This document shows, piece by piece, positions 16,766 to 25,703 of a stretch of DNA of 64,000 nt. Every line of letters starts with the position of its first letter. Positions within the stretch are counted from its first letter, which is position 1. The position numbers and the translations under genes are program-made. This DNA is from Myxococcales bacterium (GTDB taxonomy: Bacteria > Myxococcota > UBA727 > GCA-2721815), in the NCBI GenBank assembly GCA_002721815.1, contig PBLQ01000006.1:1-64000 (forward strand). Direction: 5' to 3'. A model generated the notes under the pieces. It saw only the letters and a list, made by a program, of their open reading frames with translations, ran no database searches and was not told the DNA's origin.

Positions 16766-19700
16766 GTGATCTACAGGATTTTTGTTTTCTGTTCCTTGGC
16801 GGGAATATTTGGGGCTTGTACGCCCGAAGAGCAGGCGCCCGGGACGGAAGGGGCACCTTGTTACGGAAATAACACCTGCAATGAGGGACTCGCTTGCTTA
16901 AGCGATTTGTGCGTGAATGCCGGTGACATTGTCGGCAGTTCTGATGGTAGTACAGACGACCACAACGATGGGAACCCTGATGGCAGCTCCGATGGCGTGT
17001 TCGTCACAGACTCCGGCGTAGACGAAGGTCAGAGCGATGGTTCTTCAGTGGTGGACTCTGGAACTTCGGAGGGCCCTTTACCTGGAACTGAACGTGGGCC
17101 TTGTTACAGTAATGGGACCTGTAACGAAGGCTTGGTGTGTTTGAGTGATCTGTGCGTTGATCCCGGTGACACTGACGAAGAAGAGGCGGCCGACGCTGGA
17201 AGTGCTGATGGAGATGGTGATGATGCGCAAGCCGATTCTGGGCAGTCGGATGGTCACTCGGACGGCATGGTTGCTTTGGACGCAGGCAATGCGGACGGAG
17301 CGGGCAATGGCACACCCACCGACGCTGGAGAAATGAGCGTGGATGGTGCTGAAGATGCGGGAGCGGGTGATGGAAGTATCCAGTCAGACGCAGGTCATGA
17401 TAATGGACCCCCTTCTTCAAACCCCGATTCGGGCATGGTGGCGCACCTTGATTGCCATGGTGATATGAATGGTTCCGCGTATCTCGATGATTGTGGCTCT
17501 TGTGTTGGCGGAAACACCGGCGCAATGGCCTGTGTACAGGACTGTGAAGGCCAGTGGGGTGGGACATCAACGCGCGATTGTCACCAAGAATGTAATGGGA
17601 CAGCATTCACAGACCCTTGTGGTGATTGTGTTGGGGGCAACACTGGGGCCACAGCGTGTACTGAGGATTGCAATGGTGAATTCGGTGGAACAGCCACCCT
17701 TGATTGCAACGACGAATGTAATGGAAGCGCGGTCATGGACAACTGTGCCACTTGCACTGGCGGCACAACGGGTTTGGTGGCTTGTGTGCCCGATTGTAAC
17801 GGAGCGTATGGCGGTACCGCTTTCGAAGATGTATGTGGCTTTTGCGTTACAGGGTCTGGTGATTCATTGCCCTGCGAACCCTCTACAGAAGACGTGTTCA
17901 ATGGTTTGGCGCCCCTTTGTGATAGCTGTCACGGTGGGAACGGAGATATGGGCTTTTTTGGGAGTCTACAAGCCTTTGAATCCATGGTGGCATCGAACCC
18001 CGAGCATGTGACCCCTGGCAACCCTATGGCGAGTGAACTTTATTTGTTGCTGCTGGGCCAGGGAACAGGGGTTTATACCCAGATGCCCACCTACGGCGAC
18101 ACATTTAAGGACCGTTCAGATAATGGTAATACCGACATTACCATTGAGGCTATTGAGTATTGGATCCAAAACCTCGGTGACGCTGAGGTGCCTGCCTTCG
18201 ACGCTGGTGCTGACGATCACAGTGAAGTCGCCGTTGATGCGGGAGCAGATACGGTTCCTGCTAACGTCGTAGATGCGGGCAGTGTTGTAGATGCAGGCAG
18301 TGTTGTAGATGCGCCCATTGATCCACCTGTGATGGATGGCGGCGTTAGTGCCCTGGCCACATTGTGTGAAATTAACGAACGCATCTTTCAGGGTCACAAC
18401 TGTATCGTCTGTCACTCCGATACCAATAATGGGGTCAACCTGTTATCAGAGGCTTGGCCCACCGGTTTGGTTAATGTGAACTCCAGCTTGTACCCTGAAG
18501 AAGTTTTGGTGGTGCCAGGTGACCCTGAGTCATCTTTGCTGTATCGAAAATTAGCAGGGACCTTACCTTCGGATTTTTCTTTGGGGAGCTCCATGCCTTT
18601 GGGGTCTGAGGGTGTTTCACAAGCGGACCTTCAGATGGTTTATGATTGGATTGCAAACGGGGCAGATCTGGACTGTGAGGCAGGCGCTTCGGCCTGGGAC
18701 CCAGGGCCCAATGGATTGGATCAAGATGCGCTGTTTCAATGCTCGGGAGATGGCACTGGCGGCTCATCGCCAGCCCGGTTACGTCGCATTGAACGTAAAG
18801 AGTGGACCCATGCAGTGGGTAAGCCCTTAGGGGGAACCTGGTGGGGCTCAGTGGCACAAAACAACCCGTTTGATGCACCTTTACACCATCAGTATAGTTC
18901 TTACGCCAAAGATGTTTCTGTAGATGAAGCGGTTTTGGAGCTTTACTTTTTTGTCTTACCTGAAGCCGGCGCCAATTGGATCTCTCGCAGTCCCAACCCC
19001 AACGAGGGGATACCAGGAACAAGGGCCTATGAAGCGTATACCAACCAGGGACTTCGTTGCATGTTTGACGATGCAGTCTCAGAGCTCACTGACGAATGTA
19101 TCAACTATTATATAGACACTTTTTTACTTAAAGGGGCCTTGTTTCGAGAACCTCGAACAGAAGAGTTCAATCGAGCACGAGTCTTTATGGACACACTGCT
19201 CGCTCAAGAAGACGAAAGCGATTTGGTAGCTGCAAGAAAGACCACTTTGCGACTGTGGACTTCAGGGGTTTGGCTGACCACAGGTGCCTTGTTTAAAGAG
19301 GAGCTGGGTGACGACAACGCTGGCACAGGCGATGGCCGTTATAAGCTGGCTGATGAAGAATTGGGACGTGCATTGGCAGGCGCCTTAAGTTCTTTTGCCC
19401 CTGGCTCCCAAGGCATATCGGCACATCCGGTTTATACGGCGCCACCAGAAGGTTACCTCGGAGATATTGTTGCGGCCGTTGCCGATGGCACCATTCAAGA
19501 GGAATCAACCCGAAATACTCTGATCGACACATATTTCGGCGGTCTCGAAGATATTGTCGAAGCCACCGATGCGGGCGTGGTTTATAATGACCCTATTCGA
19601 CACGATCTGTTGCTGGATTTAAGAGAGGGGAAATATCGGGCCGCACGAGGTGAATACTGGTTGGGTTCTAAAGTATCGGATTTCTTTAGAGAGTGGCTTG

Positions 19701-20989
19701 ATTACGGAAATCTTGCGGCAGCGTTTAAAGATACCCCGCATGCAACGTCAGAGTACTCAGAGGAGGGCGAAACACATTATCATTTTCATCCTTTTAATTT
19801 GGGTTATTCTGCCATGGCGTACAGTGCCATGGGGAGTGCGAGCGAGTCCAACCTCATCGAGCAACTTGACGATACCATTGCTCGAATTGTTGTGGAAGAC
19901 GAAAACGTGTTGGAAAAGTTGTTAACTGCTTCTGACAACTGGCATTTGGCTTCCAACCAAGCCGAATCCTACAGCCTTCCACCCCTGCCAGCCACCTGTG
20001 AAACTGCTGATGATTGTAAGGTGATGCATTGTGATACTGAGTTAGAAGTCTGTGTGAACACGCATGATAACTCTACAGAGGGACCGTGTATTGGTGATGT
20101 TTGCCCCGGAACAACCTCCTGCCTGAAAAATAATGGCACGTTGAGTGATACGCTTTGTCAACCGTTCAGCAATACTTGTCATGAATTTGGCGATGGTCAA
20201 AAGCGTTGCTCAACCCATCACGCAAAATATGTTTCAAGATCAAACTTGTTGTACAACTACCCGCAAGATACGCAAAAATCACCCGAAGCCCGGTGGGTCT
20301 CCATGGATCCCAATGACCGCAAAGGGGTTCTCACGCATCCCGCTTGGTTAGCGGCCCATGGCAGTAATTTTGAAGATGGTGCCAGTATTGTTTATCGGGG
20401 CAAATGGATTCGAGAGAACTTATTGTGTGAAGTGATTCCACCTCTTGAGTTTGTGACAGTTGAAGCACAGCTCATTCCAAGTGATCCTGAAAAGTCCGCG
20501 CGTCGCAGAATGGAAGAAAGCGTTGAAGGCTTAATCCCTTTGGAGGATGGGTCTTACGACGATCAATCTGGGGTGGCGCCATACGCTACTTGTATGTCTT
20601 GCCATGATAAAATGAACTCATTGGGGAAACCCTTTGAAATGTATAACCATGCTGGTTTTGTTCGAGAAAGAAACCACGGCGATGAACGCTACGGCGATGG
20701 TGTGACCATCACTAATTTTCCGGGTGCTTCAGGCGACGTGAATGTGGATGGCGCCATAGAGCTGACCGAGTTGTTGGCAAACTCCAGCCACGTTAAAAAA
20801 TGTTTTATGCGGCAAACTTTTAGATACTTTATGGGACGTGATGAGACGCCAGCGGACAGTTGTACACTCAGCGCCATGGAAGCGGCATATGACCAACAAG
20901 GTTCATTTAAGGACGCATTAAAAGCGTTGGTGAACAGCGATACCTTCTTATATCGCCACCACGAAGTGGAAAACGGAGGTGGCCAATGA
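16766..20989 (+). CDS. Giant lipoprotein with Cys-rich repeats and DUF1592/1588/1585-type cytochrome region
   Basis: A 1407-residue lipoprotein with a GTG start behind GGGAGG; lipobox IFGAC at Cys18. Residues 26-54 and 107-135 are two copies of a Cys module (core CNEGLxCLSDLCV), separated by a Ser/Asp/Gly linker. Residues 229-372 hold about four Cys-rich repeats containing DC, GGTA and CGxCVGG. CxxCH sites follow at about 387 (CDSCH), 547 (CIVCH) and 1277 (CMSCHDKMNSLG, DUF1588-like). LRRIERKEWTHAVG and the C-terminal FRYFMGRDETPADSC ... LVNSDTFLYR fit the DUF1587/DUF1592/DUF1585 architecture. A VVDAGS tandem repeat lies at about 501-516. The stop overlaps the next start by four bases. Role unknown. 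Confidence 0.88.
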   Translation: MIYRIFVFCSLAGIFGACTPEEQAPGTEGAPCYGNNTCNEGLACLSDLCVNAGDIVGSSDGSTDDHNDGNPDGSSDGVFVTDSGVDEGQSDGSSVVDSGTSEGPLPGTERGPCYSNGTCNEGLVCLSDLCVDPGDTDEEEAADAGSADGDGDDAQADSGQSDGHSDGMVALDAGNADGAGNGTPTDAGEMSVDGAEDAGAGDGSIQSDAGHDNGPPSSNPDSGMVAHLDCHGDMNGSAYLDDCGSCVGGNTGAMACVQDCEGQWGGTSTRDCHQECNGTAFTDPCGDCVGGNTGATACTEDCNGEFGGTATLDCNDECNGSAVMDNCATCTGGTTGLVACVPDCNGAYGGTAFEDVCGFCVTGSGDSLPCEPSTEDVFNGLAPLCDSCHGGNGDMGFFGSLQAFESMVASNPEHVTPGNPMASELYLLLLGQGTGVYTQMPTYGDTFKDRSDNGNTDITIEAIEYWIQNLGDAEVPAFDAGADDHSEVAVDAGADTVPANVVDAGSVVDAGSVVDAPIDPPVMDGGVSALATLCEINERIFQGHNCIVCHSDTNNGVNLLSEAWPTGLVNVNSSLYPEEVLVVPGDPESSLLYRKLAGTLPSDFSLGSSMPLGSEGVSQADLQMVYDWIANGADLDCEAGASAWDPGPNGLDQDALFQCSGDGTGGSSPARLRRIERKEWTHAVGKPLGGTWWGSVAQNNPFDAPLHHQYSSYAKDVSVDEAVLELYFFVLPEAGANWISRSPNPNEGIPGTRAYEAYTNQGLRCMFDDAVSELTDECINYYIDTFLLKGALFREPRTEEFNRARVFMDTLLAQEDESDLVAARKTTLRLWTSGVWLTTGALFKEELGDDNAGTGDGRYKLADEELGRALAGALSSFAPGSQGISAHPVYTAPPEGYLGDIVAAVADGTIQEESTRNTLIDTYFGGLEDIVEATDAGVVYNDPIRHDLLLDLREGKYRAARGEYWLGSKVSDFFREWLDYGNLAAAFKDTPHATSEYSEEGETHYHFHPFNLGYSAMAYSAMGSASESNLIEQLDDTIARIVVEDENVLEKLLTASDNWHLASNQAESYSLPPLPATCETADDCKVMHCDTELEVCVNTHDNSTEGPCIGDVCPGTTSCLKNNGTLSDTLCQPFSNTCHEFGDGQKRCSTHHAKYVSRSNLLYNYPQDTQKSPEARWVSMDPNDRKGVLTHPAWLAAHGSNFEDGASIVYRGKWIRENLLCEVIPPLEFVTVEAQLIPSDPEKSARRRMEESVEGLIPLEDGSYDDQSGVAPYATCMSCHDKMNSLGKPFEMYNHAGFVRERNHGDERYGDGVTITNFPGASGDVNVDGAIELTELLANSSHVKKCFMRQTFRYFMGRDETPADSCTLSAMEAAYDQQGSFKDALKALVNSDTFLYRHHEVENGGGQ
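17450..17880 (+). repeat. About four Cys-rich repeats of roughly 42 residues
   Basis: Within the 1407-residue lipoprotein a unit of about 126 bases recurs. At protein level each unit contains a DCxG start, GGT or GGTA, a D-x-C pair and a CxGGxTG turn followed by AC. The last copy is degenerate. Similar DC..GGTA..CG.CVGG units occur in other large secreted proteins. The cysteines suggest disulfides in the cell envelope or outside the cell. Confidence 0.7.
18266..18313 (+). repeat. 18-base tandem repeat coding for VVDAGS
   Basis: Two full 18-base units plus a 12-base partial unit, differing by only a few synonymous bases, encode VVDAGS VVDAGS VVDA in a linker between the two first haem sites. 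They look like a recent in-frame duplication. Confidence 0.8.
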
Positions 20990-22482
20990 AATTGAAATCC
21001 AACTATCAAGCATTGCCTTTGTTGAAGACATCAAAAACCGATATGACCCGGCGGCGATTCATTCGTAACCTGGGGCTCGGCGCCGGTGCTGCCTTGTTGT
21101 CGCCCAGTTTCAACCCGCTGAGTTTTGCAAACACGCCCGGTGTGACAGCCCCTAAGCGTTTTGTGTTGGTTCTTGAAGGAAACTCCTGCGAGCCAGTGAA
21201 CTTCTTGAGCAATGAAGCCAGATCCGCTCTTGAGTCTGCCAGCGGGAATACCTTAGGAGATGCCCGTTGGTTCCACACGAAATATCCCGCGGTAGAGAGT
21301 CCTCTGTTGGTTGATACCGATTTTGCCTCGGCGCCAGCTTTGGCCGCTTTGAGCACTGGCGGTACCTCTTTGGTCAACAAAAGTCGCGTTCTGTTGGGAT
21401 TGTCCAGCACCATCACGGGTGGGTCGCATTCAACTTTTCATGGGGCACTGGGCTGCAATCGCTCCACCTCTGGAAATCCTGCAGGGCAGACCATTGATGT
21501 TTGGTTAGGTCAACAAGAGCAAGTAATTCAGCAAACACCGTTTGACGTACTTCGGGTGGGTGTTAACTCGTCATCTAACCCCCTTTCATACAGCACTTGT
21601 GCCTATGACGTGGGTAAAGCGGCAGCGCTGGTTTTAGATCCGAATATGGTTTTTAACGCCCTGTTTGGCTCGGTGAGTTCGGACCCTGCCGTCACAGCGG
21701 CATTTCAAGAACGAAATATGTTACTGCAATTTGGCCTTGATGACGTGGACGGGACGCTCGGTTTAATGACCCGAAACCCCAAGGAAAGACAAAAACTAGA
21801 AACGTATCAAACCGGTCTACAAAAATTATTAAATCGCCAATTGTTACTGCAAAACATGGCAGGTACTTTGGCAACTCACAAACCAGTGGACCCCAACGAG
21901 AACCCACTTTATGCGGATTCTGAAGACAAATTGGACTTGTTACGTGCGCAGTTTGAATTGGTCACCAATGCCCTCAAAGCAGGGCTGACCAATGTCGCGG
22001 TGGTGGGGTCTGGAACGGGTTACGAATTCAACATGATCTACCCATCGGTGAACAGCCAGGTGGCACGACACGACATGCATCATGGCTCTGCGGACGATTC
22101 TTCTTTATTGGCAGACATTCATGAAATCACGAAGCTGCAGGTGGAGATGACCATTCAGTTGGCGCGGGATCTCGATGCCATTCCAGAAGGAAACGGGACC
22201 ATGCTCGATCATACCGTGATCGTGTACATGTCAGATAATGGCGAACAGCACCACTCCAGTGCACAAGACTGGCCGATGCTGGTTATGGGTGGTGGGGCAC
22301 TGGGCCTCGGCCAGGGTGGTAAAACGTTAATTTACCCCCACATCAACGCTGCGCCCGGTCACCGCCAGGTATCGAACTTCTTCAATACCTTGGGCTACTG
22401 CGCGGGTGTCAACCTGAACGACTTTGGTAAAGAGGGGCCACGACGCTTCAAAGAAGGGCCTTTAGAGCATTTGCTGCTTTAA
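20986..22482 (+). CDS. Tat-exported DUF1552-like protein
   Basis: The 498-residue protein begins in an ATGA overlap with the preceding lipoprotein gene, so translation is coupled. A twin-arginine signal follows (TRRRFIRNLGLGAGAALLS, residues 21-39, cleavage probably after LSFA). The body resembles DUF1552 proteins: FVLVLEGNSCEPVNFL near the start, a middle helical region, and YMSDNGEQHHSSAQDWPMLVMGG near the end, with His residues that might bind metal. DUF1552 proteins are usually encoded beside DUF1592-type cytochrome proteins; the biochemical role is unknown. Confidence 0.84.
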   Translation: MKLKSNYQALPLLKTSKTDMTRRRFIRNLGLGAGAALLSPSFNPLSFANTPGVTAPKRFVLVLEGNSCEPVNFLSNEARSALESASGNTLGDARWFHTKYPAVESPLLVDTDFASAPALAALSTGGTSLVNKSRVLLGLSSTITGGSHSTFHGALGCNRSTSGNPAGQTIDVWLGQQEQVIQQTPFDVLRVGVNSSSNPLSYSTCAYDVGKAAALVLDPNMVFNALFGSVSSDPAVTAAFQERNMLLQFGLDDVDGTLGLMTRNPKERQKLETYQTGLQKLLNRQLLLQNMAGTLATHKPVDPNENPLYADSEDKLDLLRAQFELVTNALKAGLTNVAVVGSGTGYEFNMIYPSVNSQVARHDMHHGSADDSSLLADIHEITKLQVEMTIQLARDLDAIPEGNGTMLDHTVIVYMSDNGEQHHSSAQDWPMLVMGGGALGLGQGGKTLIYPHINAAPGHRQVSNFFNTLGYCAGVNLNDFGKEGPRRFKEGPLEHLLL

Positions 22483-22511
22483 AGGGGCTCGCTGAACACA
22501 AATCTTTATGG

Positions 22512-24656
22512 CTAATCAAAAGGGTTATCTGGCGCTTCACAAGATGCATCACAACTCGTGCAGTAATTGGGTGAGCCGATGGGGCCTATTTCTTCACACA
22601 TGAAAGAGCCATCCGTTTGTTGCTCACAGCTCCTAAAAGTGAAATTCGCCTGAAAGCCCATTTGAGGGACTTCATCACATTCAAAGGTCGTGACGCAACC
22701 GTCTCCACACGGGTTTTCTGAAACTCCCGCATCAGCCACAGCGTTCATACAGTCTTCACCGGAGAAATTTTCTGTGGTTTGATTGGTTTCGCAGGTAGGT
22801 CCAATAGCGACGAGTTCTTCACAGGTGGCAGTGGTGATGGTTTTGGTGGAGGTGCCATCTCCGTTATTCACACAGTTCTCAGTGTTGAGGTGATTACAGG
22901 TCGCATCATTTTGTGGATCGCAAGGCTCCACGTATTCTTCCCAACAGTTTTCACAGGTGGCATCGTTGCACCTGAGTGCCTCCACTTGGGTCTCTTGGCA
23001 AAAGCCATTGCCACTGAGCATCACACATTGACCAGTGTAGGTTTTTTTCCAGAAATAGTTGGGAATCCCTGTTACTTCTGCCGTGCATTCAGTGCGGTTC
23101 ATGTAATCGCATTCGTCGCCGTCGCTCGTGCAGCCCGTGTCCCCTGGCTCACCACAATCGGTACAGCTGGCATCGCTGCAGGCGCGTTCTTCTTCGGTCT
23201 CAGAGCACACCGGAACACCCTCATTGTTATTGGCGCAGCTTCCCGTTTTTGTCACTTTGAGGTAGGGCCGGCCACCACCCGTCAGGTTGTGCTCGCAGGA
23301 TTCTTCGTTCATGTAACTGCAAGCCTGAGGGTCATCAAGGATGCATTGGCCGTTGGGGGATTCACAGTTCTCACAGGTGGCATCTGTGCCGCAGTCCAAG
23401 TCTTCTTCGAGCACGTTGTACTCGCACCGGTCGCCGCTTTCGAGGTTTTTACATTCACCTCGCCACAGTTTGTGCCGGTAATGACCTGCAATGGATTCTT
23501 CGCAGGTGGTGTAGGGCACGCAGTCGTTGTCGTCGGTGCATTCGTTATGAGGGCCAGGGTAGCACCGGCCATCGCTGTAAGTGGCGCATCCGTTGGCACA
23601 GGTTTGAACTTCGGGGGTGTCGGCCCATTCACAAGTACCGCTTTCACAGGTGCCCACAGTTTCGGCAGAACGGTTATGGTCGAGACATTGTGCATAGTTG
23701 GGACAATCATCGTCATTGGTACATTTGATCGACGGGCCATCGGCACACAAGGCAATACCTGGCTCTTCTACGCATTGTGTTTCGGGCGGGCAACAAATTT
23801 GTTCAGACGGAAAATAACCGCAGGGGGTGTGTCCCGTGGGGCAGGCGTTGGTACCGTCATAAAAACAGCGATTGAAGCCATTGCCTTCGGAGGCACCTTT
23901 ACATTCATAGGCCACATCTTGGGAGCAGCAATCGGTCACCTGTTCGTCACCATCAACTTCGGTGGTGCAGGCTGTGGTACGAGGGGGGCACGATTTGATG
24001 CAGTAAGCTTTGCCATCTTTTTGGGCACAGGTGTCATTGGCACCGCAACAAATACTCGAGCCCAAACTGGAACCGCAATACTGCGGGTGAGCTGTTCCGT
24101 CGCATTGGTCTTGGCCCATGGGTGCACAGCGCACGTTGTTTTCATCCATGAAGCAATACTCTTCGCCCGTTTTGCAGCAGGTGGCCACATTGCCGCTGTT
24201 GCTTGCACAGTGCTCGTAGCCATCGTTACAATCAGAATCGTCTTCAGGGGCGACGGCCAGGGAGCCAAAGCTGTTGTCTGGACTCAGGCCCCCATCACTG
24301 CCAGCCCCGTAGGTGGGGGACTCCCAGTAGTTGTGAATCATAAAAGGAAAGAACACGCCCGCATCGGTGGGCTCGGTGGGGGTCATGGTACCCGCATCGT
24401 TGGACTCAGTGGGGGGCATGGTGCCCGCATCGTTGGTTTCAATCGCTTCTGGCATTCCCGCATCCACGTCGGTTGGCGTGGGGGATGTGCCGGCATCGAC
24501 ATTGGCTGGCGGGTTGTTGGTCGGTACCCCGGCATCCAAAGTGACCTCTTCTTGCTCTGGGTCAGGCTTTGGTTTGTCCTCAGGTGGCGGCACTTCTTGT
24601 GGACACCCCATGGCTGCGATCAGTAACAAAGGAAAAATCAGTTTGCTTAAATTCAT
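22512..24656 (-). CDS. Cys-rich D-A-G-linker lipoprotein with ~70-residue repeats
   Basis: A 714-residue lipoprotein: signal MNLSKLIFPLLLIAAMG, lipid-attachment Cys18 followed by PQE. Residues about 20-120 are a Pro/Thr/D-A-G linker. Residues about 130-420 carry many small Cys-rich segments (CCKTGEEYC, CCSQDVAYEC, CCPPETQC), and 422-714 hold three to four copies of a roughly 70-residue unit with the core DA[ST]CxxC. The ATG at 24656 has GGAGGGG upstream; an earlier in-frame Met would add 49 residues and destroy the signal. It converges on the DUF1552-like gene and may serve the same surface system. No enzyme family recognised. Confidence 0.85.
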   Translation of the reverse strand: MNLSKLIFPLLLIAAMGCPQEVPPPEDKPKPDPEQEEVTLDAGVPTNNPPANVDAGTSPTPTDVDAGMPEAIETNDAGTMPPTESNDAGTMTPTEPTDAGVFFPFMIHNYWESPTYGAGSDGGLSPDNSFGSLAVAPEDDSDCNDGYEHCASNSGNVATCCKTGEEYCFMDENNVRCAPMGQDQCDGTAHPQYCGSSLGSSICCGANDTCAQKDGKAYCIKSCPPRTTACTTEVDGDEQVTDCCSQDVAYECKGASEGNGFNRCFYDGTNACPTGHTPCGYFPSEQICCPPETQCVEEPGIALCADGPSIKCTNDDDCPNYAQCLDHNRSAETVGTCESGTCEWADTPEVQTCANGCATYSDGRCYPGPHNECTDDNDCVPYTTCEESIAGHYRHKLWRGECKNLESGDRCEYNVLEEDLDCGTDATCENCESPNGQCILDDPQACSYMNEESCEHNLTGGGRPYLKVTKTGSCANNNEGVPVCSETEEERACSDASCTDCGEPGDTGCTSDGDECDYMNRTECTAEVTGIPNYFWKKTYTGQCVMLSGNGFCQETQVEALRCNDATCENCWEEYVEPCDPQNDATCNHLNTENCVNNGDGTSTKTITTATCEELVAIGPTCETNQTTENFSGEDCMNAVADAGVSENPCGDGCVTTFECDEVPQMGFQANFTFRSCEQQTDGSFMCEEIGPIGSPNYCTSCDASCEAPDNPFD
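22515..23393 (-). repeat. About 70-residue Cys repeat units in the C-terminal part
   Basis: Units begin at residues 422, 493 and 563 with DATCENC, DASCTDC and DATCENC. Each is followed by C-x-x-D-x3-C, then M-N or L-N and another Cys, and about 30 residues later two further Cys. A final half unit ends with CTSCDASC. The spacing of 70-71 residues shows internal duplication. Confidence 0.75.
24360..24441. repeat. 33-base tandem repeat coding for NDAGTMxPTE
   Basis: About two and a half copies of a 33-base unit (core CCCGCATCG then GGGGTCATGGT or GGGGGCATGGT) encode the D-A-G linker of the Cys-rich lipoprotein. The copies differ at few positions. Confidence 0.75.
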
Positions 24657-24913
24657 ATCTACCCCTCCGAATTCAACGTTTTTAGCACAAAAAAGCCCGT
24701 GAAATAAATAAAGAAGCACAGGGAGACGCTTCCACTGAGATGAAGAATAAAAATAATCCCCCAAAAAAACGTAAAGCATTGAAAAAAAACGAGTATTAAT
24801 CATTTTTGTCGGGGCGTGACACGTGCTACACGGGCAGATTTATAAGGGATGAGCTGGGCTTGGTCCGTGCAATTGTGGCAACCCCACCACATCAAGTTTG
24901 ATGGCAGGGGGGC

Positions 24914-25443
24914 ATGATGAAGCACCAGTACATTAATGCGATGATGATCGTTGTTGTGGGGTTGCTTATGCTCTCTTGCGGCGTGTCTGTAGCGCCGAAA
25001 ACAGCCTGTGACACAGAGTCGGTGAGGCCGTTAATTGGAACACTGCTTTGCGCATGAATGCTGATGGGAAAATGGGTGTCGGTGGAAGCCCTTCGAGCGC
25101 CAATTATCAGCTGAGGGTCGAAGGCAGTGCTTATGCCACGGGTTCATTTATAAATAGCTCCAGTCGAGCTCTTAAACAGGAGATCAGCGAGCTCCCTCTA
25201 TCAGAGGCCCGCAAGGCGGTTAAGGCTTTAAAACCTGTGACCTACCAATACAAAGCAAACCCCGACGAAGATGAGGTTGGATTTATCGCCGAAGATGTTC
25301 CCCAGCTGGTGGCCACCAACAACCGCAAAGGACTTTCCGCGCTAGACATCACCGCTGTACTCACCAAAGTGGTGCAACATTTACAAACCGAAAACGAGAC
25401 GCTCAAAAAACGCTTGGATGCTTTGGAATCGCGAGAACCCTAA
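24914..25443 (+). pseudogene. Broken gene: lipoprotein signal plus peptidase S74-type chaperone domain
   Basis: Two overlapping frames are seen. The first (24914-25057, 47 codons, after GGGGGG) encodes a lipoprotein signal with LLMLSCG and then stops. The second, open from about 25012, carries NTALRMNADGKMGVG and a peptidase S74/intramolecular chaperone domain: SSRALKQEISELPLSEA, LKPVTYQYK, VGFIAEDVPQLVA and a C-terminal coiled coil (LQTENETLKKRLDALE). Coding-like residues before its first ATG (25054) point to a frameshift plus loss of the middle of a longer fibre-like protein. Alternatively, an ATGA overlap (25054-25057) could couple two short genes; the second would have 129 residues. S74 domains normally trimerise and cleave themselves from tail fibres. 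Confidence 0.6.
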
Positions 25444-25495
25444 TTTTGTAGGCTCAGAAACGCTTGTTTGGGCGGCAGCACGTGAAGGGAAGCGC

Positions 25496-25702
25496 CTACT
25501 TCCATCCCTGAATCCAATGGGCAGGGTCTTGGAGTTCTGACAAAAGGATTTCCATCCGGCGTCGGGTAAGGATGGCTTCTAAGACCACCCTGGGCTGGTC
25601 AGACCGTTGGTGCGTCACGTCCACCAAAAGAAAATGTTTCTCTTTGTCTTTTGGGGCCACAGCGGTCCATTTTTGGTTGGGGCCTCTCGTTTTTTTGGTC
25701 AT
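25496..25702 (-). CDS. Small TIGR02450-family Trp-rich protein
   Basis: The 68-residue product matches the TIGR02450 pattern: KWTAVAPKDKEKHFLLVDV near the start, VVLEAILTRRR in the middle, and a Trp-containing end WIQGWK. The function of the family is unknown. The ATG at 25702 is two bases after the lon-like stop codon, so it is the last gene of the minus-strand operon. It is easily overlooked because a longer frame runs through it from inside the protease gene. Confidence 0.82.
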   Translation of the reverse strand: MTKKTRGPNQKWTAVAPKDKEKHFLLVDVTHQRSDQPRVVLEAILTRRRMEILLSELQDPAHWIQGWK

Positions 25703-25703
25703 A

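Noticed and set aside
22779-24626. A 615-codon open frame on the + strand
   Set aside because: It lies opposite the Cys-rich lipoprotein. Stops are rare there because the real gene is rich in Cys, Asp and Thr codons; its product has no start signal, domain or codon pattern of its own, and the minus-strand frame has a signal peptide and Shine-Dalgarno site.
24914-25443. Prophage remnant
   Set aside because: The S74 domain alone recalls tail fibres, but no integrase, capsid, tail or lysis gene lies nearby, and a lipoprotein signal precedes it; a cell-surface origin is more likely.
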